The position numbers and the translations under genes are program-made. This document shows, in pieces, positions 25,529 through 33,891 of a stretch of 49,228 nt of DNA. The notes under the pieces were generated by a model. It worked only from the letters and a program-made list of their open reading frames with translations. It searched no databases and was not told the origin of the DNA. This stretch comes from Candidatus Aenigmatarchaeota archaeon (lineage in GTDB: Archaea > Aenigmatarchaeota > Aenigmatarchaeia > QMZS01). The stretch lies in contig JAGLVB010000006.1 in the NCBI GenBank assembly GCA_023134135.1, forward strand, positions 1 to 49,228. Direction: 5' to 3'. Each line of letters opens with the position of its first letter. Position 1 is the first letter of the stretch.

Positions 25529-26194
25529 TTATGAATTTACACTGGAAATCAATTTATCCAAAACAGATTTTAATTCTTGAGAATCATTAACATAATGTAT
25601 TTCCCCGCTAAGTTTCTTTATATAGGCTTCAATCTCAAAATTAAGTTTTTCTTTTACAAATGGTTTGTAAACTATTACTGAAAATGGTATTTTTTCTCCG
25701 GCTTTGATTTCAGGATGTATTTTTTGTTTTGCAATATTTACTTCTGATTTATTTCCTATGAATAATTTGTGCAGATAATAACCATAGACCAGCTCTCCAA
25801 GCGAACCCAGACTATTGCCAAGCATTAAAACAATATCCCCAAACAGGCAGTGAGTTAAATCCTGTTTATACCAGTTTTGCGTATCAATAGTTTCATCAAT
25901 TATTTTTGCACCATTAACTTTTGCATCAATAAATTGTTGTAAATGTTTTATTCCAAAATCCCGGTCAGAGTAAGGGACTGTTCCATAGACTTTTTTGCCA
26001 AAATATTCTTTATATTTTTTAGCAACTTCAAAACAAATTCCCCGGTCAGGAAGTAAAACCAATTCAACTTCAGAGTCTGCTAAAACTTTTGCTATTTCAG
26101 TTACCTGTTTGTTGAATTTTTCTTCAGGAATTTGAAGCAATTCAAAATAATGGAATTTAATATCTCCAGCGCCTATTAGACTTATTTTTAACAT
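25529..26194 (-). CDS. SLOG/LOG-like Rossmann protein
   Basis: A 221-aa soluble protein starting MLKISLIGAGDIKFHYFELL. The motif VLMLGNSLGSLGELVYGYY (near residue 122) resembles the nucleotide-binding PGGxGTxxE loop of lysine-decarboxylase-like/SLOG proteins, though the GG and T are replaced. Earlier parts (VELVLLPDRGICFEVAKKYK) fit the parallel-strand layout. Possibly binds a nucleotide or nucleotide-derived ligand; no definite activity. Same strand as carS, 27 bp downstream of it, so probably co-transcribed. Confidence 0.6.
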   Translation of the reverse strand: MLKISLIGAGDIKFHYFELLQIPEEKFNKQVTEIAKVLADSEVELVLLPDRGICFEVAKKYKEYFGKKVYGTVPYSDRDFGIKHLQQFIDAKVNGAKIIDETIDTQNWYKQDLTHCLFGDIVLMLGNSLGSLGELVYGYYLHKLFIGNKSEVNIAKQKIHPEIKAGEKIPFSVIVYKPFVKEKLNFEIEAYIKKLSGEIHYVNDSQELKSVLDKLISSVNS

Positions 26195-26221
26195 AATAAA
26201 ACCTATATTTTGAATTAAATA

Positions 26222-26743
26222 CTACCAAGGTCTGTCTTTTAGTTTCAGAGTAAACACAAATATATTTGAAGAATAATGCAATATTGGTGTGATAATTAAC
26301 AGAAAAATAACCCATGATAATTCAATTGGGATAATAACTGATACCACAGCAAGAGAAAAAACTAAAAAATCTAATTGATCCAATATTGGGGTTGGAGCCC
26401 CTCTTTCAAGCCCAAATCTTCTTTTTACAAAAGAACCTATTAAGTCGCCCATCATTGCTCCTGTAGCCAATAAAATTACTGTGAGCAGATTGTGCTGGAA
26501 TTGGAAAATATAAAATTGTCCCATGAAAGGTTGAAGATAAATTTGCAATAATCCCATTAAAGTTCCAAATATGATTCCGCTGAAAAATCCTTCAATTGTT
26601 TTTCCATCACCAAGCAGACGATGGCCATCAATAAATTTTTTCTTAAAATCTATAGGAAATTTTCCTTTCATCAAAACAGGAAGCATATTAGCGCAATAAG
26701 CAGGTATAATTAGCCAGAGGCTATTAATTATTATATCCAACAT
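26222..26743 (-). CDS. carS: CDP-archaeol synthase
   Basis: Membrane enzyme that couples CTP to DGGGP to give CDP-archaeol, the activated precursor of archaeal polar lipids. The 173-aa size and about four TM segments are typical. Signature residues: IIPAYCANMLPVLM, the cytosolic loop DGHRLLGDGKTIEGFFSG (residues 39-56), GAMMGDLIGSFVKRRFGLER (near 98-117) and the ending PILHYSSNIFVF. It acts right after DGGGP synthase, whose gene is at 5624. Its start codon lies only 3 bp from the start of a divergent zinc-ribbon gene. Confidence 0.93.
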   Translation of the reverse strand: MLDIIINSLWLIIPAYCANMLPVLMKGKFPIDFKKKFIDGHRLLGDGKTIEGFFSGIIFGTLMGLLQIYLQPFMGQFYIFQFQHNLLTVILLATGAMMGDLIGSFVKRRFGLERGAPTPILDQLDFLVFSLAVVSVIIPIELSWVIFLLIITPILHYSSNIFVFTLKLKDRPW

Positions 26744-26746
26744 AAT

Positions 26747-26896
26747 ATGATGAAGAAAGAATTAAGTATTATATGCGGTAATTGCGGGAAAACCAATAAA
26801 ATACCCACAAGACACTTTTATGACTGTTTTGAAGGACCTTTTATATGCAAATTTTGCAAGGATATGCTGGATTTGGATGTTGATTGCGATTATTAG
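26747..26896 (+). CDS. Small zinc-ribbon protein, 49 aa
   Basis: An intact 49-codon frame below usual length cut-offs: starts MMKKELSIICGNCG, with a second Cys pair ICKFCKD, giving the CxxC-x20-CxxC pattern of a zinc ribbon, plus extra Cys residues at 27 and 47. The start is 3 bp from the carS start in the other direction, so at least one promoter must sit inside the neighbouring gene, or the true start is a few codons later. The next gene at 26935 is in the same direction. No family name; DNA- or RNA-binding is likely. Confidence 0.6.
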   Translation: MMKKELSIICGNCGKTNKIPTRHFYDCFEGPFICKFCKDMLDLDVDCDY

Positions 26897-26934
26897 ATTA
26901 TCTAATTTAAAATTTTATCATATAGTTAATTATA

Positions 26935-27288
26935 ATGGTTGGATTTGATGCAATTTTTGCTATAGCTGGTGGCGGAGGGTTAACTTATGAAAAGTCAAAA
27001 TATCAGATAGAAGAAGATAATGCCTTAGAGGCCTATTATAGAAGTGTAGAAAAACTATATGAGAGCGGTATAACTAAAGATATGTTTGAAGCTCATAGGA
27101 TAATGAAAAAATCAGGATCTGGTAGTGGAGTTAAATTATTAGAGGATTTAATGAAGAAAGAAGGCGTCAATTGTTCAGATTTATTGGAGGATTATTATAA
27201 AAAGAGGGCTAAAGTAGAACATTTACGCGTTGATGAAATTTTTCTTTTTGATTCTTATAATCCTCATATAAATAAGTATTTAACATAA
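26935..27288 (+). CDS. Hypothetical protein, 117 aa
   Basis: Starts MVGFDAIFAIAGGGGLTYEK, preceded by an AT-rich box (TATAGTTAATTATA). The short Gly-rich hydrophobic start is followed by acidic and basic helical sequence and ends SYNPHINKYLT. It is not clearly secreted or membrane-bound. Same direction as the zinc-ribbon gene 38 bp upstream. No family recognised. Confidence 0.5.
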   Translation: MVGFDAIFAIAGGGGLTYEKSKYQIEEDNALEAYYRSVEKLYESGITKDMFEAHRIMKKSGSGSGVKLLEDLMKKEGVNCSDLLEDYYKKRAKVEHLRVDEIFLFDSYNPHINKYLT

Positions 27289-27311
27289 ACAATCTTTCGA
27301 TTTAATTGCAA

Positions 27312-27551
27312 TCAATAACTGATAAGATGATATTTATCTACTATGCTGGGAGCTCCGTAATAAACCCCATTTTTGGACTTCATTTTTATGTGGATTAAAG
27401 AGAAACCGCCTATTATAGCTAGAATGGGAAATGTAAAGAATATCACAAACCACATCATTAGAATCTCTTCCATGATTAAAGCCATAAAGCCGCTTAAAGC
27501 TATTAGAGCTATTGACGCAAATGCCCCCATCTTAAGAATATTTTTTACCAT
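27312..27551 (-). CDS. Small two-TM membrane protein
   Basis: A 79-aa protein with hydrophobic segments at about residues 8-27 and 30-52, then a polar tail (KMKSKNGVYYGAPSIVDKYH). The opposite strand is also open here, but the residue pattern is more natural on this strand. Function unknown. Confidence 0.45.
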   Translation of the reverse strand: MVKNILKMGAFASIALIALSGFMALIMEEILMMWFVIFFTFPILAIIGGFSLIHIKMKSKNGVYYGAPSIVDKYHLISY

Positions 27552-27583
27552 TATATTTGAATATTCAATTCCTATGTTTATTT

Positions 27584-27769
27584 TTACATACCTGCTACAA
27601 TGAGGGCAGTTACTATAATAGGTTCGCCGGGTTTTCCTTTATCAGGCACTGAGGCTTCAAAAGCTTTGTAAATGCTTGTTGTTGTTCCGCCTTTGACGAG
27701 AATAAGGTCTAAATTTCGTTCTTTTGTTGAAGTAATGTTATTCTTACAACCTATTTTTATATTCACCAT
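27584..27769 (-). CDS. Hypothetical protein, 61 aa
   Basis: A small soluble frame starting MVNIKIGCKNNITSTKERNL and ending PIIVTALIVAGM, with a Gly/Thr-rich middle (LVKGGTTTSIYKAFEASVP). Its start lies 22 bp beyond the end of the tRNA-Val gene on the same strand and follows a TATATTATG-type context. Layout could be a small beta-grasp protein, but I cannot assign it. Moderate chance of being non-coding. Confidence 0.4.
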   Translation of the reverse strand: MVNIKIGCKNNITSTKERNLDLILVKGGTTTSIYKAFEASVPDKGKPGEPIIVTALIVAGM

Positions 27770-27791
27770 AATATAACTTATTTTTGGTAAA

Positions 27792-27956
27792 TGGGCTCGG
27801 GGAGATTTTCAAATTTGGTTTCTTTTGGCTTAAGGGTTTTTCTTTTTGAAAGAAAAGCCTTAATTGAACTCCCGACCTCTGCCCTTTTCCGAATCTTTTG
27901 ATTGGTTTTTTAGTGATTCCTGTGAAGGCAGCATCATACCACTAGACTACGAGCCC
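27792..27956 (-). tRNA. tRNA-Val(CAC) with two introns
   Basis: The acceptor stem is a perfect 7 bp (GGGCTCG / CGAGCCC). The D-loop AGTGGTA has the conserved GG, the anticodon stem is CTGCC/GGCAG and the anticodon is CAC; the T-stem is GGGAG/CTCCC and the discriminator is A. Two insertions interrupt it: 36 nt at 27885-27920 after position 37, and 57 nt at 27806-27862 between 59 and 60 in the T-loop. Removing both gives a normal 72-nt tRNA. Each junction can form a bulge-helix-bulge with 3-nt bulges, cut by the archaeal splicing endonuclease. CCA is not encoded. The 46 bp before it are shared with the divergent psmB promoter. Confidence 0.9.
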
Positions 27957-28002
27957 ATAATCTTTAGAATACTAATTTAATTTATTAATTTAAAAGTATA
28001 TT
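27957..28002. promoter_or_regulatory. Divergent promoter, tRNA-Val / proteasome beta
   Basis: Only 46 bp of nearly pure A/T separate the tRNA 5' end from the psmB ATG, with TTTAATTTATTAATTTAAAA able to serve as TATA box in both directions. Confidence 0.5.
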
Positions 28003-28632
28003 ATGGACGAAGTGAGTATAGATAAATTGGTAAAAACAGGAACTACGACAATAGGTTTGACCTGCAAAGGAGGTATTTTACTTGCATCTGAATCAAAGGC
28101 ATCTATGGGTTATATGGTTGTAAACAAGGATGTACAGAAGGTTTTTAAAATAGATGATAAAATAGGCATAACAATTGCGGGAATGGTCAGCGATGCCCAG
28201 CAATTAATAAATATCTTAAGAGCAGAGATTTCGCTTTACAAACTCCAGACCGGCGAAGAGATAAGCATTAGCGCAGTTGCGAATTTATTGTCAAATGTGA
28301 TGTATGCAAGAAGATTTTACCCTTATTATACGCAGATAATAATCGGAGGCGTTGATTCTACAGGAGCCCATATATATTCTTTTGACCCAACAGGTTCATG
28401 CATAAAGGAAAATTATGTTTCAACTGGTTCAGGCAGCCCTTTTGTGTATGGTATTCTTGAAAAAGATTACAGAGACAATATGACTTTGGAGGAAGGAAAG
28501 AAACTTATAAGGGACGCTATCAGGTGCGCTGCTCAGAGGGATATGGCTTCGGGAGGAGAAAAAATCTGGATTGCTGAAATAACAGACAAAGGTTTTAATT
28601 TAACCGAAGATAAATTAAGCAAATTAAAATAA
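28003..28632 (+). CDS. psmB: Proteasome subunit beta
   Basis: Catalytic subunit of the 20S proteasome. Propeptide of 13 residues, MDEVSIDKLVKTG, then the nucleophile Thr14 (mature Thr1: TTTIGLTCKGG). Mature E17 and K33 are present, as in other archaeal beta subunits, and so is the conserved STGSGSPFVYGILEKDY with the SGG of RDMASGG. At 209 aa the length is normal. The alpha subunit and PAN are not in the window. Should self-process at Gly-Thr. Confidence 0.97.
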   Translation: MDEVSIDKLVKTGTTTIGLTCKGGILLASESKASMGYMVVNKDVQKVFKIDDKIGITIAGMVSDAQQLINILRAEISLYKLQTGEEISISAVANLLSNVMYARRFYPYYTQIIIGGVDSTGAHIYSFDPTGSCIKENYVSTGSGSPFVYGILEKDYRDNMTLEEGKKLIRDAIRCAAQRDMASGGEKIWIAEITDKGFNLTEDKLSKLK

Positions 28633-28751
28633 TTTTATTTAACTTTTATATATCTAAATTTTTAATAAGTAGGTATGCTCATTTTCTGGTTTAAGATATA
28701 GAATGGAAATAAAGAGTTTAAGTTGAAATGGATTGACAATACTGAGATAAT

Positions 28752-29303
28752 CTAATCATCACTTTCTTCAATTTTAAAACCCATATTTTTTAAGAGTATT
28801 TTTATTTTTTCGGAATTCTCCTGAGAGTCTTCTATAATATCAGCTGTTTGATTTGCATATCCAATTATTTTGAATGTATTTTTGTGAATGGGATAAATAC
28901 ACCAATTAATATTATTGTATGCCGCCAAAAGACCGCACCCTTCATTTTCCAAATCTTTAATAAGTTTTTTATAAGGAAGATTTACCCAGAGTTCAGGGAG
29001 ATATTCTATTTTTTCTTCTAATTCTTTACGTGAGGTCTCCAGATATTCTTCAGGATTTGTAACTCCGTAATTTTCTTTCAAAGTATTTTTATAGTAATTT
29101 TTTAAATCTGTTGGATTGTATATTTTTAATTCACCAAAACTGGCGTAGTCTGGGTCATTAATCGCTTTTATTGTTCTTTCCAATTCATCATAAAAAGCTT
29201 CTCTACTCTGCTCAAGAGTATGTTTTTCCAAAAAGTCTTTGTATAATATTAAATTTCCGGTAATATTAAAGTTTCCCAATTCCACTATAGGTATTTCATC
29301 CAT
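28752..29303 (-). CDS. Hypothetical acidic protein, 183 aa
   Basis: A soluble acidic protein starting MDEIPIVELGNFNITGNLIL. Middle part helical (EEYLETSRKELEEKIEYLPE), C-terminal part probably alpha/beta (WCIYPIHKNTFKIIGYANQT). No signal peptide, no known motif. It is divergent from the taw1 gene, with an AT-rich 35-bp gap between them. The 119-bp space on its 3' side, up to psmB, holds nothing I can name. Confidence 0.55.
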   Translation of the reverse strand: MDEIPIVELGNFNITGNLILYKDFLEKHTLEQSREAFYDELERTIKAINDPDYASFGELKIYNPTDLKNYYKNTLKENYGVTNPEEYLETSRKELEEKIEYLPELWVNLPYKKLIKDLENEGCGLLAAYNNINWCIYPIHKNTFKIIGYANQTADIIEDSQENSEKIKILLKNMGFKIEESDD

Positions 29304-29338
29304 AAAACATAGTTTGTTAATAATTTATATATTATTTT

Positions 29339-30277
29339 ATGTTAGGAAAGATAAAGGAGGATTTGTTGAAAAAACATTATAAACTTTTTAATCATTCCGG
29401 AGTTCAGATTTGCGAGTGGAACAGAAAATCTTTAAGAGAAACCGGAGTTTGTTATAAGGAAAAATTTTACGGGGTTGACTGCCACAGGTGCATGCAATTT
29501 TCACCCGCAGTAATAATCTGCAATCTTAATTGTATTTTCTGCTGGCGTCCAAATGAAGCTATGATAAAAGAGTTTACCTCTGAATTTGATGAGCCCGAAG
29601 AAATTGTGGAAAATCTCATAGAATTAAGGAAGAAATTATTATCCGGTTTTGGGGGCAGCGTTGCTGATAAAAAAAAGCTGGAAGAATCTTTTAACCCAAA
29701 TCATTTTGCGATTTCTTTATCAGGCGAACCCACTTTATATCCAAAGATAAATGAGTTGATAGATTACCTGACCGAAAGAGCGAGAACAGTTTTTCTTGTG
29801 ACCAACGGAACAAGACCGAATGTTTTGGCCAAATTAAAACCAAAGAAAAATTTCCAGCTATATATTTCATTGAATGCTCCGAATGAGGAGAAATTCCTGC
29901 AGATATGCAGGTCAACAGACAGAGAGGATTGGAATAAATTCAATGAAAGTTTGAAAATAATGAAAAACTTCAAAGGAAGAAGAGTGCTTAGGTTGACTTT
30001 AATAAGGGATCTTAATCTTGATTACAATTTTATTGATGATTACCTGAAATTAATTGAACTTGCTTCCCCGGATTTTATTGAGGTAAAATCTTTTATGAGT
30101 ATTGGGAATGCAAAGGAAAGACTTGGGGTGGAATTTATGCTCAGTTTTGATGAGATAAAAGAATTTGCAGAAAAAATTACTGAACGAAGCAATTATAAAT
30201 TAGAAGACTATAAAGAAGATTCAAGGATTGTTCTCCTGAAAAACAAAGATTCAAAAGTTGTTAATAAGTTTGATTGA
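29339..30277 (+). CDS. taw1: 4-demethylwyosine synthase (radical SAM)
   Basis: Makes the tricyclic imG-14 base from m1G37 of tRNA-Phe with pyruvate, using radical SAM chemistry. The radical SAM cluster motif is C61, C65, C68 (CNLNCIFCW), and a second cluster is supplied by C25, C38 and C51, the known spacing of archaeal Taw1. Further family parts are ISLSGEPTLYPKINELI and VKSFMSIGNAKERLG. At 312 aa the length is typical. Works on tRNA after Trm5 methylation; Trm5 is not in the window. Start fixed by the TATATTATTTTATG context. Confidence 0.95.
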   Translation: MLGKIKEDLLKKHYKLFNHSGVQICEWNRKSLRETGVCYKEKFYGVDCHRCMQFSPAVIICNLNCIFCWRPNEAMIKEFTSEFDEPEEIVENLIELRKKLLSGFGGSVADKKKLEESFNPNHFAISLSGEPTLYPKINELIDYLTERARTVFLVTNGTRPNVLAKLKPKKNFQLYISLNAPNEEKFLQICRSTDREDWNKFNESLKIMKNFKGRRVLRLTLIRDLNLDYNFIDDYLKLIELASPDFIEVKSFMSIGNAKERLGVEFMLSFDEIKEFAEKITERSNYKLEDYKEDSRIVLLKNKDSKVVNKFD

Positions 30278-30290
30278 TTTTTCGAGGAAG

Positions 30291-30911
30291 TTATTTGGAT
30301 GTAGATTTAACTTTTTTCAGAAGATATCCATAATAATAGATACTCCGAGTGCCTTCAAGTTGCTTAAATCCAAAAAAATGTTTACATTCAATTATTTTAA
30401 ATCCGGCTTTTTTGAAAACAGGTTCAATTTCTTTTTTATAATAATTTTTGTATGGCGCTTTTGAACCTTTTGGAAATTTTTTTGGAATTGTTATTGCAAA
30501 AATCCCTTCATGTTTTAATTTTTTGTTAATTTCTTTGAATAAGGATAGAGGATTTTTTATAAATTCCATAACGCCTGTGATAACAGCTGCATCAAATTCT
30601 TCATCTTTAACTTTTAATGGTATTTCTAAATCCTGACAAATTAATTTTTTAAAAGAAAGTTTTTTTGCTTCTTTAATCATTTCAGGTGTAAGGTCAATCC
30701 CTGTAACTTCATATTTTTTATTGAAGAATTCCAGGGAGCTTAAACCAGTTCCGCAGCCAAGGTCGAGTATTTTTGCGTTTTTTAATTTGAGTTCTTTTAT
30801 GGTTAATAAACTCATCTTTTTATAAGCAGTATATTTTCCGCGATTTTTAACGCGTTTATCATAATTTTTAGTTAAATCAGAATACATTTTTTTTATCTCT
30901 TTGAGTTCCAT
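30291..30911 (-). CDS. SAM-dependent methyltransferase (class I)
   Basis: A 206-aa protein. Motif I is ILDLGCGTGLSSLEFF (near residue 49), followed by VTGIDLTPEMIKEA, DAAVITGVMEFI and HEGIFAITIPKKFP. The basic surface (many Lys) could suit RNA or an anionic substrate, but no target can be read from sequence. Convergent with taw1, 13 bp apart; no shared operon. Confidence 0.8.
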   Translation of the reverse strand: MELKEIKKMYSDLTKNYDKRVKNRGKYTAYKKMSLLTIKELKLKNAKILDLGCGTGLSSLEFFNKKYEVTGIDLTPEMIKEAKKLSFKKLICQDLEIPLKVKDEEFDAAVITGVMEFIKNPLSLFKEINKKLKHEGIFAITIPKKFPKGSKAPYKNYYKKEIEPVFKKAGFKIIECKHFFGFKQLEGTRSIYYYGYLLKKVKSTSK

Positions 30912-30979
30912 CTATTACTTAGCAGAATTTAATATTATCTTATAAATTAATTCAAAGTTGTTAATAAATTTGAATGAAT

Positions 30980-31414
30980 CTAAAAGTATTTTTTCCAAAA
31001 ATCAGGATTTTTATCAATGGCTTCAAGCAAAACCTGAGTGCAGAATCCCATTTTACTCCGGTCTTTATTTCCAAATGTCTTTACGGGGTTTACAAACATT
31101 GCTTCTGAGTAATCCTTTTGGTTTGGAGAGAGAGTCCCTCCAACCATTTCCGCAAAGTAATCTGTCATTGTCAACAAATAATCTGCTTGCACACCTTTTT
31201 TAGTGCCAACTGCACCTTTTATAATTATATCAATTCCGAGTTTTCTTTTTACCGCAGAAATTAGTTTTAGTTCGGGATTTTCTCTTTTGTTTATATAAGA
31301 TGATGGAAGGGAAAGAATATTTGGAAAAGGAAATTTTGTTGATGCTCTTCTTGCAACAAGAACAAGTCCTTTAGAATCATAGATTATGGCTGAAACTGCG
31401 CGCCTTTCTTCCAT
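30980..31414 (-). CDS. Nudix-fold protein with degenerate Nudix box
   Basis: A 144-aa protein beginning MEERRAVSAIIYDSKGLVLV, typical for Nudix proteins. Where the box GX5EX7REUXEEXGU should be, the sequence reads ELKLISAVKRKLGIDI: the REU-EE acids that bind metal are replaced by Lys/Arg, so hydrolysis is unlikely. The second half keeps the fold (GGTLSPNQKDYSEAMFVNPV). Perhaps a ligand-binding sensor or a structural relative. An intact Nudix enzyme is encoded at 47068. Confidence 0.65.
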   Translation of the reverse strand: MEERRAVSAIIYDSKGLVLVARRASTKFPFPNILSLPSSYINKRENPELKLISAVKRKLGIDIIIKGAVGTKKGVQADYLLTMTDYFAEMVGGTLSPNQKDYSEAMFVNPVKTFGNKDRSKMGFCTQVLLEAIDKNPDFWKKYF

Positions 31415-31453
31415 AAATATAACTTATTTTACAAAAAGTATTAGTTGAGATTT

Positions 31454-32170
31454 TTATAAAAATAAAACAAAAACAATCAACCCCAAAACCGCGGAGGAAG
31501 TTGTTGCAAATAAATTAGTTGTTTCATTTGAACATTTCCCGTTTAACTCAAATTTTGCCCCAATGTAAGAATCTATATTGCATCCAATAAACCCAACTAA
31601 TGTGGCTAGGATAAATAGTTCAAATCCTAAATAAGCCCCGGGAAGTGAAACAAACAAACCCCCAATTAATCCTATAAGAAGACCTAATTTGGATATCCCT
31701 CCTTCTGTTCCGGTTTTAACTTCTTCAAGAGTTGTAATAAGTCTTGGATTTTTCCTGCTTAATTGCCCGATTTCAGAAGCAAGGGTGTCTGCGCATGCGC
31801 AGGAGAGCCCGCATAAAAAAGCAAAATAAATTGCGGGGTGAGGTATTGCAAGATAAATAAATGAAAACAGCAGTGATGGAAAAAGATTGCTCATAAGATT
31901 TTTGATTTTCCTTCCTTTTTTGTGGGCAACCATTTTGTAATCTCTCTTGTATTTTGTGGCAAAACTTGTGAGAATATACAATATCATTAGAGATGCAAAC
32001 CAGTAAAGAGGAAACAAAAGAATGAAATACAGAGAAAATAAAAAAGTAAATATCGCTGATTTTTTGTCAAGGACATTTTTTATATACCCAACGCCTACGA
32101 GAAGAATACAGAGAAAAATTGATATCAGGTTGATAAAAGGGATTGAAACAATCATATTTGTTATTTCCAT
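31454..32170 (-). CDS. DUF92 membrane protein (prenyl-phosphate kinase-like)
   Basis: A 238-aa protein with six or more hydrophobic segments. DUF92/TMEM19 signature: CADTLASEIGQLSRKNPRLI (near residue 127), then VKTGTEGGISKLGLLIGLIG and the late GCNIDSYIGAKFE. Relatives (VTE6) phosphorylate phytyl phosphate with CTP, so a polyprenyl-phosphate kinase role, possibly salvage of geranylgeranyl chains for ether lipids, is reasonable. Its start overlaps the end of the protease gene upstream by 10 bp, so they are one operon. Confidence 0.85.
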   Translation of the reverse strand: MEITNMIVSIPFINLISIFLCILLVGVGYIKNVLDKKSAIFTFLFSLYFILLFPLYWFASLMILYILTSFATKYKRDYKMVAHKKGRKIKNLMSNLFPSLLFSFIYLAIPHPAIYFAFLCGLSCACADTLASEIGQLSRKNPRLITTLEEVKTGTEGGISKLGLLIGLIGGLFVSLPGAYLGFELFILATLVGFIGCNIDSYIGAKFELNGKCSNETTNLFATTSSAVLGLIVFVLFL

Positions 32171-33891
32171 AGTTTACCTATAATCACACCCGCAATGAAA
32201 CACAAGATAACTGAAATTGTCAGGAATAGGATTGCAGTTTCATAATTGCATGAAACAGGGGTTAAGAATTCACTTGGTTTTATTTTTTCAGGTTCAAAGT
32301 CTTGGTTTAGCAAATGGTTTAAATTTGAAAGTTTTTCTGCATAAGTGTAATAAACTAATGATGCTGAAGTATCTTCTTCTTTCAGGGACTCAGCATATTC
32401 AAAATAACTTTGTCCTATAACTGAATTTGTTTTGTTTATCGCTGCTAGAGCTCTTCTTCGGTGCAATTCTATGAGATAATCATCTTCTTTGTACAATACT
32501 TCCGAAGCGAGTTCCGCGTTTACATAGCTTTTGATTCCAGTTATGATTGAAGCATAATATTTTTCTGAGTTGTAGTTGTCTTTTGCTTTTTCAAGTGTAG
32601 TATAGGCATTGCTTAATAAACTGTTTGATGTTGTAAGCGATATATAAGTTAATATTGAAGATGTTTCAGAGAGAATTTCATTGGCGGCTTCTTTGGGGTC
32701 TCCGCTAATTTTTATGTATTCCGGGAACTGGTCAGCGTAATCCATCCACGAGATTGCGGTGTATAATCTTTGATCTGCAAAAGAAGCATAATACATGCTT
32801 TGGGTATATTCTTCATTATAATAATCTCTCCACGCAAGTTCAAGATTATCTTGGGTTTCTGATAATCTTTCTTCAGTTATTGCGTAAAGTTCAATATTAG
32901 TGGTGTTGATTTCAAAAATTTGGTTTTCAATATTATTAAGGTAATTTTTCAAAAGGTTTTTTTTATCTTCGCTTTCAAGCAATTCAGTTAATTTAATCCC
33001 ATATTTGTAAGAGATTGATTTTGAGAACGCAAATGAAGCTGCTGAGTAATAGTTTTCTTTGTTGTAATTTTCTTCCGCTTTGTCAAGAGATAATTCGCAG
33101 AGTTCAGAAACCTGTTTTTCGGATTCGTACCCAATTTTTGAACTTTTAAGTTTTGTTTCGCATTCATTTTTTAATTCTTTTGCATTGTCAAGAAGTTTGT
33201 CCGCAAGTTTTTTCATCACCTGCTGGTATTCTTCGCTTCTTTCAAATTTGAATTCTGGTGTTTTTATTTCGTAATTTGTAAAATATACAAATGCTTCCTG
33301 CACTGAGGATACTTTTTTTACAGTGAGATTCCAGTGGTCGCTTGCATATTTGGTTACATCTACCTGCCCGGAAGTGTTTTCTTCAAATATGAAATGTCTT
33401 TTAGGTATTAAAAAAGTGTCTCCTATTTCAGAAACAGCTTCGGCTTTTTCAATGATGCCTGAGACCGCGCCTATTGAACCGTCAAGATTAATTGTTCCGG
33501 TTATCATGATGTTGTTGTTTATTTTTGTGTCCAACAGAGATGCAAGAGTTGCAATAGTCATTGCAGCGCCTCCGCTCGGTCCTCCAACAATCTGCGCTTC
33601 TGATCTTATGGTATAATAGAAATCATATTTTGAGCAGTCAAGGAATAATATGTCGCAGGCGACTTTTTTTGCGATTATTGCGGATGCCTGGGTGTCTACT
33701 TTTGTGAGGGGCCAGGTATCCACATAAACATACCCGTTACCTTCTTTTATATCCACAGTCACGCTTGCAAGAGCTCCTTTGTGCCCGTACCCGGTATCTT
33801 CAACAGCTGGAAGGTAAATTGTGGTTTCTTTCAACGCCAAACCGGGAGTTATGAGCAGGAATAGAGTTAATAAAAATATCAGTTTTCTCAT
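32161..33891 (-). CDS. Extracytoplasmic Lon-like serine protease (COG1750)
   Basis: Signal peptide at residues 1-19 (MRKLIFLLTLFLLITPGLAL), then an S16 Lon-type proteolytic domain. The catalytic Ser is S106 in VGGPSGGAAMTIA and the Lys is K149 in IGAVSGIIEKAEAV; the 43-residue spacing equals that in Lon. Then come about 350 residues of helical sequence with repeated Y-A-x-S/F motifs, resembling TPR-like hairpins, and a C-terminal TM anchor (AILFLTISVILCFIAGVIIG). So the protease domain lies outside the membrane and has no AAA motor. Middle gene of a three-gene operon with overlaps on both sides. Confidence 0.88.
   Translation of the reverse strand: MRKLIFLLTLFLLITPGLALKETTIYLPAVEDTGYGHKGALASVTVDIKEGNGYVYVDTWPLTKVDTQASAIIAKKVACDILFLDCSKYDFYYTIRSEAQIVGGPSGGAAMTIATLASLLDTKINNNIMITGTINLDGSIGAVSGIIEKAEAVSEIGDTFLIPKRHFIFEENTSGQVDVTKYASDHWNLTVKKVSSVQEAFVYFTNYEIKTPEFKFERSEEYQQVMKKLADKLLDNAKELKNECETKLKSSKIGYESEKQVSELCELSLDKAEENYNKENYYSAASFAFSKSISYKYGIKLTELLESEDKKNLLKNYLNNIENQIFEINTTNIELYAITEERLSETQDNLELAWRDYYNEEYTQSMYYASFADQRLYTAISWMDYADQFPEYIKISGDPKEAANEILSETSSILTYISLTTSNSLLSNAYTTLEKAKDNYNSEKYYASIITGIKSYVNAELASEVLYKEDDYLIELHRRRALAAINKTNSVIGQSYFEYAESLKEEDTSASLVYYTYAEKLSNLNHLLNQDFEPEKIKPSEFLTPVSCNYETAILFLTISVILCFIAGVIIGKLWK

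Noticed and set aside
27806-27862. T-loop insertion as a sign of a dead tRNA
   Set aside because: Both halves pair perfectly and the junctions fit a bulge-helix-bulge, so an intron explains it better.
28633-28751. Possible C/D-box small RNA after psmB
   Set aside because: A TATA-like box and one CTGA are present, but no clear C box pairs with it.
30980-31414. Active Nudix hydrolase
   Set aside because: The catalytic glutamates of the Nudix box are replaced by basic residues.
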